From Terriglobia bacterium (lineage in GTDB: Bacteria; Acidobacteriota; UBA6911), in assembly GCA_020072565.1 (NCBI GenBank), contig JAIQGI010000055.1, positions 1-36,158 of the forward strand: a stretch of 36,158 nt of DNA, given 5' to 3'. A program made the translations under genes and the position numbers. The notes beneath the pieces are model-generated. The model did no database searches and was not told the origin of the DNA. It saw only the letters and a program-made list of their open reading frames with translations. The stretch's first letter is position 1. Every line of letters begins with the position of its first letter. Of this stretch, positions 12,947 to 22,200 are shown one piece after another.

Positions 12947-15115
12947 TCATCCTGCCAATGCAATGTCGTAGCGGTCGCGCCACCGCTCCCGTATCAGCGC
13001 CCCGATACGGCGGCATTCTTCATCGGCATTGGTCTTCAGCATGCGGATGAACCGCTGTGCTTCCGTGTGGGCGATCTCCAACGCCTTCCGGTCCCGGACC
13101 AGGTTCGCATACTTAAACACGGGCATGCCCGACTGGCGCGTTCCCACAATCTCACCGGGCCCGCGCAGCTCGAGATCGACCTCGGCAATGCGGAAGCCGT
13201 CGTTGGTCTCGCACATGATTTCCAGGCGGCGTTGGGCTTCAGGGTTGCCGCGGGCGTTGCCGATCAGAAGGCACAGCGACTGCGCGGCGCCGCGTCCCAC
13301 GCGCCCGCGCAATTGATGAAGCTGCGCCAGGCCGAATCGTTCGGCATGCTCGATCACCATGAGGGTGGCGTTGGCGACATCCACCCCCACTTCGATTACG
13401 GTCGTCGCCACCAGGATCTGGATTTCTCCAGCCGCAAAAGCGTTCATGATCTGGTCTTTCTCGACGCTCTTCATCTTCCCGTGCAGCAGGCCGACGCGCA
13501 GATCGGGGAAGATCTTTTCCTGGAGCTGTGCGGCCATCTGGGTGGCGGCGCGCAGGTCAGACTTCTCGGTCTTCTCCACCAGCGGATAGACCACGTAGAC
13601 CTGGTGCCCCTCTGCCGCTACCCTGCGCATCTCGTCAAATGCCTCGGCGCGTTCCTTTCCCTGGATCCAGCGCGTCTGGATGGGCCGGCGGCCGGGCGGC
13701 AATTCGTCGATCACCGAGACCTCCAGGTCGCCATACAAGGTCAGCGCCAGTGAGCGGGGAATGGGGGTGGCGGTCATGACCAGCATGTCAGGCAACTTCC
13801 CCTTGCTTTTTAGGACATTGCGCTGGATGACCCCAAAGCGGTGCTGCTCATCGACGACGACCAATGCCAGATTCCGGAACTCCACCCCTTCCTGGATGAG
13901 CGCGTGCGTCCCGATTGCGACGCGCGTCTCGCCGCTGCGGATGCGCTCCAGTGCCCCCCGCTTCTCCTTTGCGGGCAGGCTGCCCCTGAGGATGTCCATC
14001 GGGTAACGGAGCGGTGCCAGAAGCCTGCGAAAATTGAAATAATGCTGCTCGGCCAGGATTTCCGTAGGGGCCATGATCGCCGCCTGGAATCCGTTCTCCA
14101 CGGCGATGATCGCAGCCTGCGCGGCGACGATCGTCTTCCCCGATCCGACATCCCCCTGCAGCAGGCGGCTCATGGGGCGCGGCGAGCACATGTCCTCCGC
14201 AATCTCCTTCAGGACGCGTTTCTGCGCAACGGTCGGATGGAACGGAAGGATCTTTTTGATCGCCCGCCGCACCTCTTCACCCAGGCGCAGCTTTCTTTCT
14301 TTCAGGACACGTGTCCGGCTTTCACGCACCAGCCCGACACCGACCTGAGCCTGAAAAAGTTCTTCGAAGATCATGCGTTTGTGGGCCGGCGAGAGGCCAC
14401 GGTTCAGCATCTCCATTTCTGCGGCACGCGCATCGGGAGCAGTTGCCCGCAGTTCCGGGAAATGGATCAGCGCCAGAGCCCTGGCCCGGGGGAGGAGGCG
14501 GTACTGGCGGCGAAGGTAGGGAGGCAGCGGATCGACCGTTTCCGGCGGCATGCCACCGACCGCCCTATAAAGGATCTGGCGCAGCGCCCGGGCTCGCAGG
14601 GCGCCCAGCCTGCGATAAATCGGCACCACGCGCCCTGAGTGCACGGAGATTCCGGCAGACTCCTCCTCGAGCACTTCGCACTCGGGATTAGTGAAGCAGA
14701 GCGCTCCGCGGGCGTAGGTATCACGCTTCACCTGGCCATAAATGACGAGTTTCATTCCCTGCCGATAGACGTTGCGCAGGTAGGGTTGATTGAAAAACTT
14801 GAGTTCGACGCTCGCGGTCCCGTCGCGCACCAGGATCTCGAACACCGAAAGTCTGCGGCGGCGCGTTTCAAATCCCCCCACGCTGCAGATTTGACCCCGG
14901 GTCAGGACCCACTCTCCTTCGCGCAGCGATCGCAGGGGGCGGTATTCGGTGCGATCTTCGTAGCGGAAGGGAGGATAGTCAAGCAGGTCGCCGACCGTGC
15001 GGATGCCCTGCGCCGCAAGTTCCTCGGCACGTTTTGGGCCGACGCCCTTCAGGTATTGAACCGATGCATCCAGACTCATCGTCTTGCGTTCAGCCACGTC
15101 CGCGGAATTTGGCAT
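12947..15115 (-). CDS. recG: ATP-dependent DNA helicase RecG
   Basis: RecG remodels stalled replication forks and branched DNA. The 722 residues contain an N-terminal wedge/OB domain (about 20-180, with LKGVGPKRAEEL as a helix-hairpin-helix). The helicase core follows, with LLQGDVGSGKTIVA (Walker A), APTEILAEQHY, VVDEQHRFGV (DEQH box), MTATPIPRSLALT, and the late motifs VATTVIEVGVDV and HQLRGRVGRG. The length is normal for the family. The start at 15113-15115 precedes a MSLDASVQYLKG segment; an internal ATG 12 residues in is possible. It overlaps rsmD, and the rsmD-recG pairing is common. Confidence 0.97.
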   Translation of the reverse strand: MPNSADVAERKTMSLDASVQYLKGVGPKRAEELAAQGIRTVGDLLDYPPFRYEDRTEYRPLRSLREGEWVLTRGQICSVGGFETRRRRLSVFEILVRDGTASVELKFFNQPYLRNVYRQGMKLVIYGQVKRDTYARGALCFTNPECEVLEEESAGISVHSGRVVPIYRRLGALRARALRQILYRAVGGMPPETVDPLPPYLRRQYRLLPRARALALIHFPELRATAPDARAAEMEMLNRGLSPAHKRMIFEELFQAQVGVGLVRESRTRVLKERKLRLGEEVRRAIKKILPFHPTVAQKRVLKEIAEDMCSPRPMSRLLQGDVGSGKTIVAAQAAIIAVENGFQAAIMAPTEILAEQHYFNFRRLLAPLRYPMDILRGSLPAKEKRGALERIRSGETRVAIGTHALIQEGVEFRNLALVVVDEQHRFGVIQRNVLKSKGKLPDMLVMTATPIPRSLALTLYGDLEVSVIDELPPGRRPIQTRWIQGKERAEAFDEMRRVAAEGHQVYVVYPLVEKTEKSDLRAATQMAAQLQEKIFPDLRVGLLHGKMKSVEKDQIMNAFAAGEIQILVATTVIEVGVDVANATLMVIEHAERFGLAQLHQLRGRVGRGAAQSLCLLIGNARGNPEAQRRLEIMCETNDGFRIAEVDLELRGPGEIVGTRQSGMPVFKYANLVRDRKALEIAHTEAQRFIRMLKTNADEECRRIGALIRERWRDRYDIALAG

Positions 15116-15141
15116 AAGCTCATTATAGTCTCCGATTTATC

Positions 15142-15229
15142 GATTTTGGATTTTGAACTGGTTGAGGTGGTTCACCTGGGACCAATCCAGGCATGTTCCA
15201 AATCAAAATCCGCAATCCAAAATCTAAAC
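15142..15229. repeat. GATTTTGG-family inverted repeat element (copy b)
   Basis: GATTTTGGATTTTGA (15142-15156) and the complementary CAATCCAAAATC run (to about 15229) flank 40 bases. It fills the divergent interval between recG and the GspG-like lipoprotein gene, where promoters for both would be expected. Confidence 0.6.
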
Positions 15230-15293
15230 TCCTTTCCCGTGGTTTCTGTCGGGCATCATTGCAATGGTCTGAGGTTTGCTATAGATTTGGCCA

Positions 15294-15893
15294 ATGCGAA
15301 ATTTCAGCCGTCTCTGTTGGTACGCCGGTTTGATCGGTCTGTCCTTCTTACCTAACGGATGCGGCGGACGGGCGGTCAACAAAAAAACAGCTCGCGACGT
15401 GATTGTCGGTTCTCCTGCCGACGCGCTGACGAAGGCAGACCTCGAAGTGCTGTCGGTCACACAGGTGGGGTCGAGCGAGGCGGTCGTGGAAACACAGCTC
15501 CATTCCGCGTTCCGCCTGCAGAGGAGTGGCAGCGAGTGGGTGGTTTGCGAGGTCCGCGTGGGCCATGGGCAGTGGGAAAAAGTGAACGACATCATGCGAG
15601 CCCTGCAGCAGGTCAAAATTGACGAGACCCGGCAGTCTCTCGAGAAAATCGCGGCCGCAACCGAAGCCTACCGGCAGAAAAACGGCCGTCTGCCGGAATT
15701 CAAAGACTACATCGGATTGTCGGATGCTCTCTACCCGCTTTATCTATCGCCGTTGATCCGCGAGGATGCATGGAAACATCCCTTGGCCGCTTTCCGCCTG
15801 GGCTCCGACGCGATCCGCCTCATTTCCGCAGGGCCCGACGGCAAGCAGGGTACACCGGACGACATTGAACTGACCAAAACCTTCCCTCGCTAG
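15294..15893 (+). CDS. GspG-like secreted protein, possible lipoprotein
   Basis: A 199-residue exported protein. The N-terminus is basic then hydrophobic and reaches LPNGCGG at residue 23, an imperfect lipobox, so lipid attachment is possible. The C-terminal third (about 145-195) matches the end of type II secretion major pseudopilins: DAWKHPLAAF, then ISAGPDGKQGTPDDIEL, which in GspG forms a calcium-binding loop. The hydrophobic pilin helix and prepilin cleavage site are absent, so it is not itself a pseudopilin. The middle has a long helix (IDETRQSLEKIAAATEAYRQ). The next gene begins 27 bases later on the same strand. Its function is unknown. Confidence 0.75.
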   Translation: MRNFSRLCWYAGLIGLSFLPNGCGGRAVNKKTARDVIVGSPADALTKADLEVLSVTQVGSSEAVVETQLHSAFRLQRSGSEWVVCEVRVGHGQWEKVNDIMRALQQVKIDETRQSLEKIAAATEAYRQKNGRLPEFKDYIGLSDALYPLYLSPLIREDAWKHPLAAFRLGSDAIRLISAGPDGKQGTPDDIELTKTFPR

Positions 15894-15920
15894 AGGGCAT
15901 CGGAAATCCGGGAGGAATCC

Positions 15921-16784
15921 ATGAGCTTCGGGCTCCGAACGACAGTTGCTGCCATTTGCTTACTTATCTTCCTCCCGGGCTCCGGGCTTTCTTATCCATC
16001 GGCACAAGCCGAAATCCAGTGGCTCCGCAGCCTCTCGGCGGCGCTTGGACAGGCATCCTCCGAACATAAGATGATCATAGCCGAAATGGTTGCCGACTGG
16101 TGCCCGTGGTGCAAAATAATGGAAAAGGAAACCTGGGCGCAGCCAGCCGTGATCGCCTTGAGCGGTCGATATGTTTTTCTAAAACTCGACATCGAAAAGG
16201 ATGGGGACGGCATTGCGCTGGCCAAGAAGTTCAGAGTTAGTGGCTTGCCCACAGTGATGCTGATGACATCCTCGGGAGAGGAGTTTACGAGGCTTGAGGA
16301 ATATTATCCAGCCCAGGAGTTTATCGACAAATTGAAAGCAGTGCTCGCCGACCCTGAGTCGCTGGGAAACCTCAGAACGGCGCTGATCCGTGATCAGGAG
16401 AATATCGAGCTGCGCTTCAAGCTGGGCTACGGACTCTTCAGCCGCTCCAATTACACGGAAGCAGAAGGACATTTCGCCCAGATCATTCAGAGAGATCCGC
16501 AGAACAAGTCCAAAAAAACGGACGCTTCGATGTTTTACCTGGCTGTATGCAAAGCGGACCGGTCCGATGTGGAAGGCAGCCTGGCCGCTCTCGACCGCCT
16601 GCGCAAGGATTTTCCCGACAGCAACGTGGTGCCCGGCAGTTTCATTCTCGCCGGCCAGGTGCTTTTGCGAGCAGGCAAACGCCCGGAAGCTCGCGAGCAG
16701 GTTCAGGCTTTTTTGAAAAAGTACCCCGGCCACCCCCTGACTGCAAGAGCCAACGAACTCCTGGCACAGATCGGCAACCAGTAA
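15921..16784 (+). CDS. Secreted thioredoxin-fold protein with TPR tail
   Basis: A 287-residue exported protein. A signal peptide (about 1-27) is followed by a thioredoxin-like domain with ADWCPWCKIME (CPWC at 61-64) and the cis-proline loop SGLPTV (P110), so disulfide redox chemistry in the periplasm is likely. Residues about 150-285 form two or three TPR-like helical repeats (FKLGYGLFSRSNYTEAEGHF; LAGQVLLRAGKRPEAREQ), a usual protein-interaction module. The ATG has GGAGG five bases upstream. It is probably co-transcribed with the GspG-like gene, which has no cysteine pair to act on, so its partner is unknown. Confidence 0.85.
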   Translation: MSFGLRTTVAAICLLIFLPGSGLSYPSAQAEIQWLRSLSAALGQASSEHKMIIAEMVADWCPWCKIMEKETWAQPAVIALSGRYVFLKLDIEKDGDGIALAKKFRVSGLPTVMLMTSSGEEFTRLEEYYPAQEFIDKLKAVLADPESLGNLRTALIRDQENIELRFKLGYGLFSRSNYTEAEGHFAQIIQRDPQNKSKKTDASMFYLAVCKADRSDVEGSLAALDRLRKDFPDSNVVPGSFILAGQVLLRAGKRPEAREQVQAFLKKYPGHPLTARANELLAQIGNQ

Positions 16785-16793
16785 GCTGATGCG

Positions 16794-16833
16794 CCCGGGA
16801 CGGCATTCAGCAAGCATGCCGGGGGGACCCGGG
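16794..16833. terminator. Hairpin between convergent genes
   Basis: CCCGGG (16794-16799) pairs with CCCGGG (16828-16833), and inside it CGGCAT (16801-16806) pairs with ATGCCG (16816-16821). It sits between the stop of the thioredoxin-fold gene and the stop of the subtilisin gene. No U-run follows on either strand, so it is at best a weak bidirectional terminator. Confidence 0.4.
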
Positions 16834-16853
16834 ATCCATGTCCGGTTCCGGAC

Positions 16854-19658
16854 TCATTGGATGCCGGGCGCTTTGGCTGGTATTACGGGAATAGCCGTGT
16901 AGAGCCCCTGATTCTGCATCAGCGCAACAACCGAGAATGTCTTGGCCGCCCGTTCGATCAAAACCATCGACCCCTTGAACCGCAGGTTGGGGTCGTTCAG
17001 GTCTTCCCAGAGGAATCGTGGCACGTGGCTGCCAGGCCTCAGAGGATTTAAACCCGGGGGATAGACTTCTCTGGAGAACGATCCGTCCGGATTGACCAGC
17101 ACAAGCTTGATATTGATGTCTTCCTTGCCGGGGTTTGCCACTGCATAACCGGTGAGGCGGCTCTGTGCGCCCAGGGTACGGTCGTCGTCAACCGGAATTG
17201 TTGCGGCTTTCGTGGCCGCCGCCGAGAGGACTCCCACGATGGTGCCGAGGACGTTCTCATTCCTGAGCTGGAATGTCGCCACCCCCTGCACGGAACCGCC
17301 TGAACTTTCAACGCGCGCCCACCCTGCTCTGGCGGGATCCCCCGGGCTCAAGGCGCCGGCCGTAACCAGCTGCGTCCCCCCGGGACGTATGCTGACCAGG
17401 AAGGAGGAGGCAACCTGATCCGGATTGCCGGGCGAAATGAAAAGCGCGTTCAGAGGTTTGCCATCGTCCGCCGTAAGAATCAGGCTGCCCGAGACTGCCT
17501 GTGAACCGGTGTTCAGAAGTGTGTAAATCGTGCTGTATCCGCCCCCGATGGCGACCTGTGCGAAAAAGTTAGTCGTGGCAGCAGGGCCCGACTGTGCCGC
17601 GGGAATTACGGGAATTGCCGTATAGAGCCCCTGATTCAATACGAGTGCTACGACGGAGAACGTCTTTGCCCCCTGCGCGGTCAATACCATCGTACCTTTG
17701 AATTGCAGGTTCTGATCGCCCAGATCTTCCCAGAGGAAGCGGGCAACATGGCAGCCGGGCAAAAGAGGATTCAGGGCCGGCGGGTCGATTGTTCTGGAGG
17801 CAGGCGATCCATCCGTGTTGATCAAAGCCAGCCGGATGTAAATCGCCTCGTTGCCGGGATTCGCCACGGCGTAACCGGTGGCGCGGCTTTGAGTGCCGAG
17901 GGTGTGGTCGTCATCGATGGGAATCATTGCAGAGCTGGTCGCATCCGCAGACAGAACTCCGACGACGGTTTTCAGCTCACTGCCATTCATTTGCCGGAAC
18001 GTTGCGACCCCCTGCAGGGAGCCGCCTGAACTCAGAACGCGCGCCCAGCCTGTGCCGGCTGGGTCTCCCTGGTTCACGGCACTTGCCGTGATGCTCTGGG
18101 TGCCCCCGGGAGGGATCCTGATTGGAAAGGAGGAGGCTACCGTGTCCATGTATCCTGTCGACGACAAACCGGCGCTCAGCGGCTTGCCGTCCTCGCCCGT
18201 CAAAATGAGAATGCCTGAGGTTGCTTCGGCCCCGGTATTCGTAAATGTAAAGGTGGTCGCGTATCCGCCCCCGACGGCAGCCTGGGCAAAAAATGTGTTA
18301 TCGGCACCCGGTACTGCCAGCAGAGACTGATATGCGTCGATCAGCCCCCATCCAAAGTACTTGTCCCAACCCGGACCATCCTCGTTCGCAGGCCCGATCT
18401 GATCCCGGGCGCCTACCTTGAGGGCGTCATATACCTGCTGGCAGCTGAGCCCGGGATTGACGGCGAGCATCAACGAGATGAGTCCACTGACGAAGGGCGC
18501 GGCCGCTGAAGTTCCATAAAACCAGTCCGCTTCCCCGAATGCGGGGAAATCGAGCGCCATGATCGAGTCCCCCGGCGCCACGAAAGCTATGTGATTGCCA
18601 TAATTGCTGCCGCTAGTCGAGCTGCCGAAGAACGGCGCTGCTCTCTCGCCCCGGTTGTTGATCGCCCCGACTGCAATCACGCCCGGGATTGCCGCAGGAT
18701 ATTCGGGGGCTTCGACGTTGGTGTTCCCCATCGAGGCAACAATGTTGACGCCGTTCATCTGTGCGTAGGCTACCGCATCTGACAGAGCCTGGCTGGGCTC
18801 GGTCCCCCCGGCGCTGATATTGATTACCCGGGCGCGTTGACCGACTGCGAATATGATCCCCTGAGCAAACGCAGAGTAGCTGCCGTGGCCGGTTGAATCC
18901 AGGATCTTGACGGGGAGGATGCGGCATTTCCAGTTCATCCCTGCAATGGTATTGCCGTCTCCTCCCGTCGCAGCCGCGATGCTGGCGACCGCCGTTCCGT
19001 GGCCTCGGTCGTCGGCAGGGAGGGTGCTTTCGTTAATAAAATTGTAGCCGGGAATGATTCTGTCTGCGAAGTCGGGAGCATTCAGGGCAATTCCGGTGTC
19101 CAGAAAGGCCAGAATGATATTGCTGTCCCCAGTTGTAATATCCCATGCGGCCGGAGCGTCGACATCGATTCCGGGCTTCCCTGGGGGTGATAGTTGTCCC
19201 TTGTTCTGCAGCCCCCATTGCCAATAGAAATCCGGATCATTCGGCACCGTCATAGCAGGGCTCGTGCCGGCGCGCGCGAGCGGTCCTGAGCCGTCGGCCT
19301 GTCCGATGTAATCACGCTCTGCGTATTCCACCTCCGGGTTGGCCGCCAGGTCTCTCAGCACCTCTTCCAGGTTGGCGCCCTCGGCAAGCTGAGCCACGAA
19401 GATGCGCTCGACTCCTCCGGGAAGGGGATTGATTCGTGTTCCCGCGTCGAGTTTGATCGGCGTCAACCGTTCGAGTCGTGCTATTTGAGTGCCCGAGGCG
19501 TTTCTCGCCAACATCCTCGAATCCTGCTTGAACTTGACGATGATCTTGTGCGGATCAAACTCCGCGGATGGATGGACTTGTGCTACCGCCGCAGAAATGG
19601 GAATAAAAAGGATCAGGAAGAAAAGCGTGAGAAGTGGGATCCTCTTCCCAAGACTCAT
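16854..19658 (-). CDS. Secreted subtilisin-family (S8) serine peptidase with duplicated C-terminal module
   Basis: A 934-residue exported protease. The ATG at 19656-19658 has GAGGAG upstream and starts a signal peptide (to about residue 27, VAQ). An inhibitor-like propeptide (about 35-120) is followed by the S8 catalytic domain: D187 in FLDTGI, H220 in RGHGTAVA, N312 in ASMGN and S384 in YGTSAAAP. The triad is intact. From about residue 470 two copies of a 241-residue module follow, each beginning FFAQ-A-x-GGGY and ending LYTAIPVIPA. They look like beta-sandwich surface domains; their role is unknown. A frame extending to 19709 is less likely because it lacks such a ribosome-binding site. Confidence 0.93.
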   Translation of the reverse strand: MSLGKRIPLLTLFFLILFIPISAAVAQVHPSAEFDPHKIIVKFKQDSRMLARNASGTQIARLERLTPIKLDAGTRINPLPGGVERIFVAQLAEGANLEEVLRDLAANPEVEYAERDYIGQADGSGPLARAGTSPAMTVPNDPDFYWQWGLQNKGQLSPPGKPGIDVDAPAAWDITTGDSNIILAFLDTGIALNAPDFADRIIPGYNFINESTLPADDRGHGTAVASIAAATGGDGNTIAGMNWKCRILPVKILDSTGHGSYSAFAQGIIFAVGQRARVINISAGGTEPSQALSDAVAYAQMNGVNIVASMGNTNVEAPEYPAAIPGVIAVGAINNRGERAAPFFGSSTSGSNYGNHIAFVAPGDSIMALDFPAFGEADWFYGTSAAAPFVSGLISLMLAVNPGLSCQQVYDALKVGARDQIGPANEDGPGWDKYFGWGLIDAYQSLLAVPGADNTFFAQAAVGGGYATTFTFTNTGAEATSGILILTGEDGKPLSAGLSSTGYMDTVASSFPIRIPPGGTQSITASAVNQGDPAGTGWARVLSSGGSLQGVATFRQMNGSELKTVVGVLSADATSSAMIPIDDDHTLGTQSRATGYAVANPGNEAIYIRLALINTDGSPASRTIDPPALNPLLPGCHVARFLWEDLGDQNLQFKGTMVLTAQGAKTFSVVALVLNQGLYTAIPVIPAAQSGPAATTNFFAQVAIGGGYSTIYTLLNTGSQAVSGSLILTADDGKPLNALFISPGNPDQVASSFLVSIRPGGTQLVTAGALSPGDPARAGWARVESSGGSVQGVATFQLRNENVLGTIVGVLSAAATKAATIPVDDDRTLGAQSRLTGYAVANPGKEDINIKLVLVNPDGSFSREVYPPGLNPLRPGSHVPRFLWEDLNDPNLRFKGSMVLIERAAKTFSVVALMQNQGLYTAIPVIPAKAPGIQ
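16866..18302 (-). repeat. Tandem 723-bp duplication within the subtilisin gene
   Basis: Matching landmarks at 17605 and 16882 set a 723-base period (241 codons). The two copies keep identical opening and closing peptides but differ in between, so the duplication is old or under diversifying change. It lies entirely in the C-terminal half of the S8 protease. Confidence 0.85.
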
Positions 19659-19879
19659 TTCGATCTCCTCAGACTCGAAAACAGAACCGATTCCAGGGGT
19701 GGCCTTCAAACTCGGCAGCCGGTGGAAACCGGATTCAGCCCATTTTCAGCAGCGCATGCGGACAACCTGAGAATCCGGAGTAACTGAACGCCCCGGGAAC
19801 CGAATTCTGAGCAAACGGGCAAGCGCCCGCCCTCGCCGGAAACTCCTTCGGGAGCGTATCATGCGCGGCCTGATCTTAC

Positions 19880-19931
19880 CGCAAAATCCAGAATCCAAAA
19901 TCCAAAATCGAAAGTGATTTTCAGACTTTCG
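19880..19931. repeat. GATTTTGG-family repeat (copy c) with hairpin over the ribA stop
   Basis: AATCC-AAAATCC units run from about 19880 to 19909. CGAAAGT and ACTTTCG (19909-19915 and 19925-19931) form a 7-bp stem with the ribA stop codon in the loop. On the minus strand the stem is followed by ATTTTGGATTTTGG, a weak U-rich tail. It may end the ribosomal-ribA transcript. Confidence 0.45.
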
Positions 19932-20514
19932 AGAGGAGGTGGCCGAGCTTTTCCTTCTTGATCTTGAGGTATTCCTGAGACGAGGAGTTGGGCGAGATCT
20001 CGAGGGATACGCGTTCTTCGACCCGGACCCCCGCCTTTTCCAGGCCAAGAACCTTATCCGGATTGTTCGAGAGCAACCGGATACGGTTCGCGCCGAGATA
20101 TTTCAGGATCTCCGCCGGGAGGCGGTATTCACGCAGGTCAGCCTGGAATCCCAATTCGATGTTGGCAGCAACGGTGTCCATGCCTTGATCTTGAAGCTCG
20201 TAGGCGTGGATTTTGTTGGTCAGCCCGATGCCGCGCCCCTCCTGCAGCTGGTAGACGAGCACTCCGCGCCCGGCCTCGGAAATGATGCGCATGGCTTCGT
20301 GCAGCTGATCGCCGCAATCACACCGCTCGGAGGCAAAAACATCGCCCGTCAGGCACTGGGAATGAATCCGGACCAGTACGGCGCCGGCTGCGGCGAGGTC
20401 GCCGGCAACCAGCGCAACGGCTTCTTCCCCGGTTTCAGGGTCGCGAAAGCCGTAGATGGTGAAATCTCCCAGACGCGTGGGAAGTTTTGCCTGAGGGACC
20501 TTTTCAAAATTCAT
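19921..20514 (-). CDS. ribA: GTP cyclohydrolase II
   Basis: RibA opens the GTP ring in the first committed step of riboflavin synthesis and releases formate and pyrophosphate. The 197 residues form a stand-alone enzyme without the RibB half found in fused forms. The zinc cysteines are C54, C65 and C67 (HSQCLTGD, SERCDCG). The GTP-binding segment QEGRGIGLTNKIHAYELQD and the late LLSNNPDK motif are intact. It lies 116 bases after rplQ in the same direction, an unusual tail for the alpha operon. Short GATCAGTGACAAG and ACTCAGGACTCATCAC stretches in that gap resemble other repeats in the window. No other riboflavin gene is near. Confidence 0.96.
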   Translation of the reverse strand: MNFEKVPQAKLPTRLGDFTIYGFRDPETGEEAVALVAGDLAAAGAVLVRIHSQCLTGDVFASERCDCGDQLHEAMRIISEAGRGVLVYQLQEGRGIGLTNKIHAYELQDQGMDTVAANIELGFQADLREYRLPAEILKYLGANRIRLLSNNPDKVLGLEKAGVRVEERVSLEISPNSSSQEYLKIKKEKLGHLLSKV

Positions 20515-20630
20515 GGTACGAGAAAAGCATTAAAAGTTGCATTGGGGATCGGGGAAAATTGGTGAGAGATCAGTGACAAGTAAAAGGCTCAAGGCATCCA
20601 GCCTCGCACCCATCACTCAGGACTCATCAC

Positions 20631-21077
20631 TTATTCCTTAGGTTCGTCCGCGGGCTTCTGTTTCTCCGCTTTCTTCGCTTTCCTGCCGCCCTTCTTCTCC
20701 TCGCCCTTGGGAGCCTTGTATCCGCTCCCGACCAGTTCGAGAATGGCCATCTGGGCGCCGTCGCCCTGTCTGAAACCCAAACGGATGATGCGGGTGTAGC
20801 CGCCGTTGCGCTGGGCAAAGCGCGGTGCCAGGTCCTTGAAGAGTTTGGAGACCACGTCGGGATCCTTCACAAAAGCCAGAGCCTGCCTCCGTGCGTGGAG
20901 TGATTCGCGCTTGCCCAGGGTGATCATGCGTTCTGCGATGGGGCGCACCTCTTTGGCGCGGGGCAAAGTAGTGCGAATACGCTCCTTGTCGAGGAGCGAG
21001 GTTACCATGTTGCGGAACATGCTTATCCGATGGGGGGTTTTACGTCCCAGCTTTCTGCCCGCATTTCGATGTCTCAT
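20631..21077 (-). CDS. rplQ: Large-subunit ribosomal protein bL17
   Basis: bL17 binds 23S rRNA near the exit tunnel and closes the alpha operon. The 148 residues begin [17 protein letters not shown], the family start. They keep [12 protein letters not shown] and the [16 protein letters not shown] signature. A basic [14 protein letters not shown] tail of about 30 residues extends past the family core. The ATG at 21075-21077 has GGAG upstream; the longer frame to 21158 overlaps the rpoA end and is rejected. It is 37 bases from rpoA. Confidence 0.97.
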   Translation of the reverse strand: MRHRNAGRKLGRKTPHRISMFRNMVTSLLDKERIRTTLPRAKEVRPIAERMITLGKRESLHARRQALAFVKDPDVVSKLFKDLAPRFAQRNGGYTRIIRLGFRQGDGAQMAILELVGSGYKAPKGEEKKGGRKAKKAEKQKPADEPKE

Positions 21078-21114
21078 GAATACGATCTCCGATTTGCTAC
21101 GATAATCTCCCCTG

Positions 21115-22104
21115 TCACTCCGGCTTGGGGGCGGGCAGAGGCTTGCCGTCATCGCCAAGCTTCATGCCGAATGACAAGCCCATTTCCGAGAGTATTTCCT
21201 TGATCTCGTTCAGGGACTTGCGACCGAAGTTCTTGGTCTTGAGCATCTCGGCTTCGGTCTTCTGAACAAGCTCTCCGATGGTTTTGATATCGGCGTTCTT
21301 GAGGCAGTTGTAGGAGCGCACGGAGAGTTCCAGCTCCTCCACGGAGCGCTTGAGGTTGTCGAACAAGCGCTCGGCGTCGCGATCGACTTCCTCTTCCTCT
21401 TCCTCGGGCTGCTCCTCGAAGTTGATGAAGATGAACATGTGGTCCTTCATGATCTTCGCGGCTTGAGCGATGGCGTCCTGCGGACGAATGCATCCGTTGG
21501 TCCACACATCGAGAACCAGCTTGTCGTAATCGGTCGTCTGCCCGAGCCGGGCGGCTTCGACGCTGTAATTGACCCGCTTGATGGGCGAATGAACGCTGTC
21601 GAGCGGAATGTATCCGATCGGCAGGTCCTCTTCGAAGTTCTCGTCGGCGGGAATGTAGCCGCGGCCGTTCTTGACGCGCATCTCGATTTTCAGCAACCCA
21701 CCTTCACCGATGGTCGCGACGTGAACATTCGGATCCAGGATCTCGACATCCGGGTCGAGGGTAATGTTGCCTGACTTGACTTCGCCCGGCTGATCGGTCT
21801 CAAGATAAACGGTCTTCTCGTGCGCCACTTTCAGCCGGATCGGGATCTGCTTGAGGTTCATGATGATGTTGGTGGCGTCTTCCGTCACATTGGGGATGGG
21901 GGTGAACTCGTGCAGCACCCCTTCGATTTTGACCGCCGTTATCGCCGCCCCTTCTATCGACGAAAGCAGGACCCGGCGCAGGGCGTTACCGATCGTCGTG
22001 CCGAATCCGCGCTCAAACGGCTGAGCATAGAACTGTCCGTAGGTCGGACTCAGTGTCTCGAGGTCGCAAATCAGTCTTTTAGGCTTCTGGAACCCTTTTG
22101 TCAT
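21115..22104 (-). CDS. rpoA: RNA polymerase alpha subunit
   Basis: RpoA forms the dimer that nucleates RNA polymerase and contacts activators and UP elements. In the 329 residues, the N-terminal domain carries [20 protein letters not shown] (residues about 32-51). An acidic linker ([18 protein letters not shown]) leads to the C-terminal domain with [11 protein letters not shown] and [13 protein letters not shown], the helix-hairpin-helix that touches DNA. The ATG at 22102-22104 has GGAG at seven bases. The position between rpsD and rplQ is the standard alpha-operon order. Confidence 0.98.
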   Translation of the reverse strand: MTKGFQKPKRLICDLETLSPTYGQFYAQPFERGFGTTIGNALRRVLLSSIEGAAITAVKIEGVLHEFTPIPNVTEDATNIIMNLKQIPIRLKVAHEKTVYLETDQPGEVKSGNITLDPDVEILDPNVHVATIGEGGLLKIEMRVKNGRGYIPADENFEEDLPIGYIPLDSVHSPIKRVNYSVEAARLGQTTDYDKLVLDVWTNGCIRPQDAIAQAAKIMKDHMFIFINFEEQPEEEEEEVDRDAERLFDNLKRSVEELELSVRSYNCLKNADIKTIGELVQKTEAEMLKTKNFGRKSLNEIKEILSEMGLSFGMKLGDDGKPLPAPKPE

Positions 22105-22157
22105 AATCTTCTCCAGTGATGGAACCACTACAGATGACGGAGGAAGCTTTTTTCACT

Positions 22158-22185
22158 CGTCATTCGTCATTCGCCATTTGTCACG
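22158..22185. repeat. Short 7-bp tandem repeat between rpsD and rpoA
   Basis: CGTCATT occurs twice in a row, then CGCCATT and TGTCACG, about four units. It lies in the 96-base gap between rpsD and rpoA. Similar CATTCGTCATT strings are common dispersed intergenic repeats. No function is apparent. Confidence 0.6.
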
Positions 22186-22200
22186 TGTCCGGTTCCGTCT

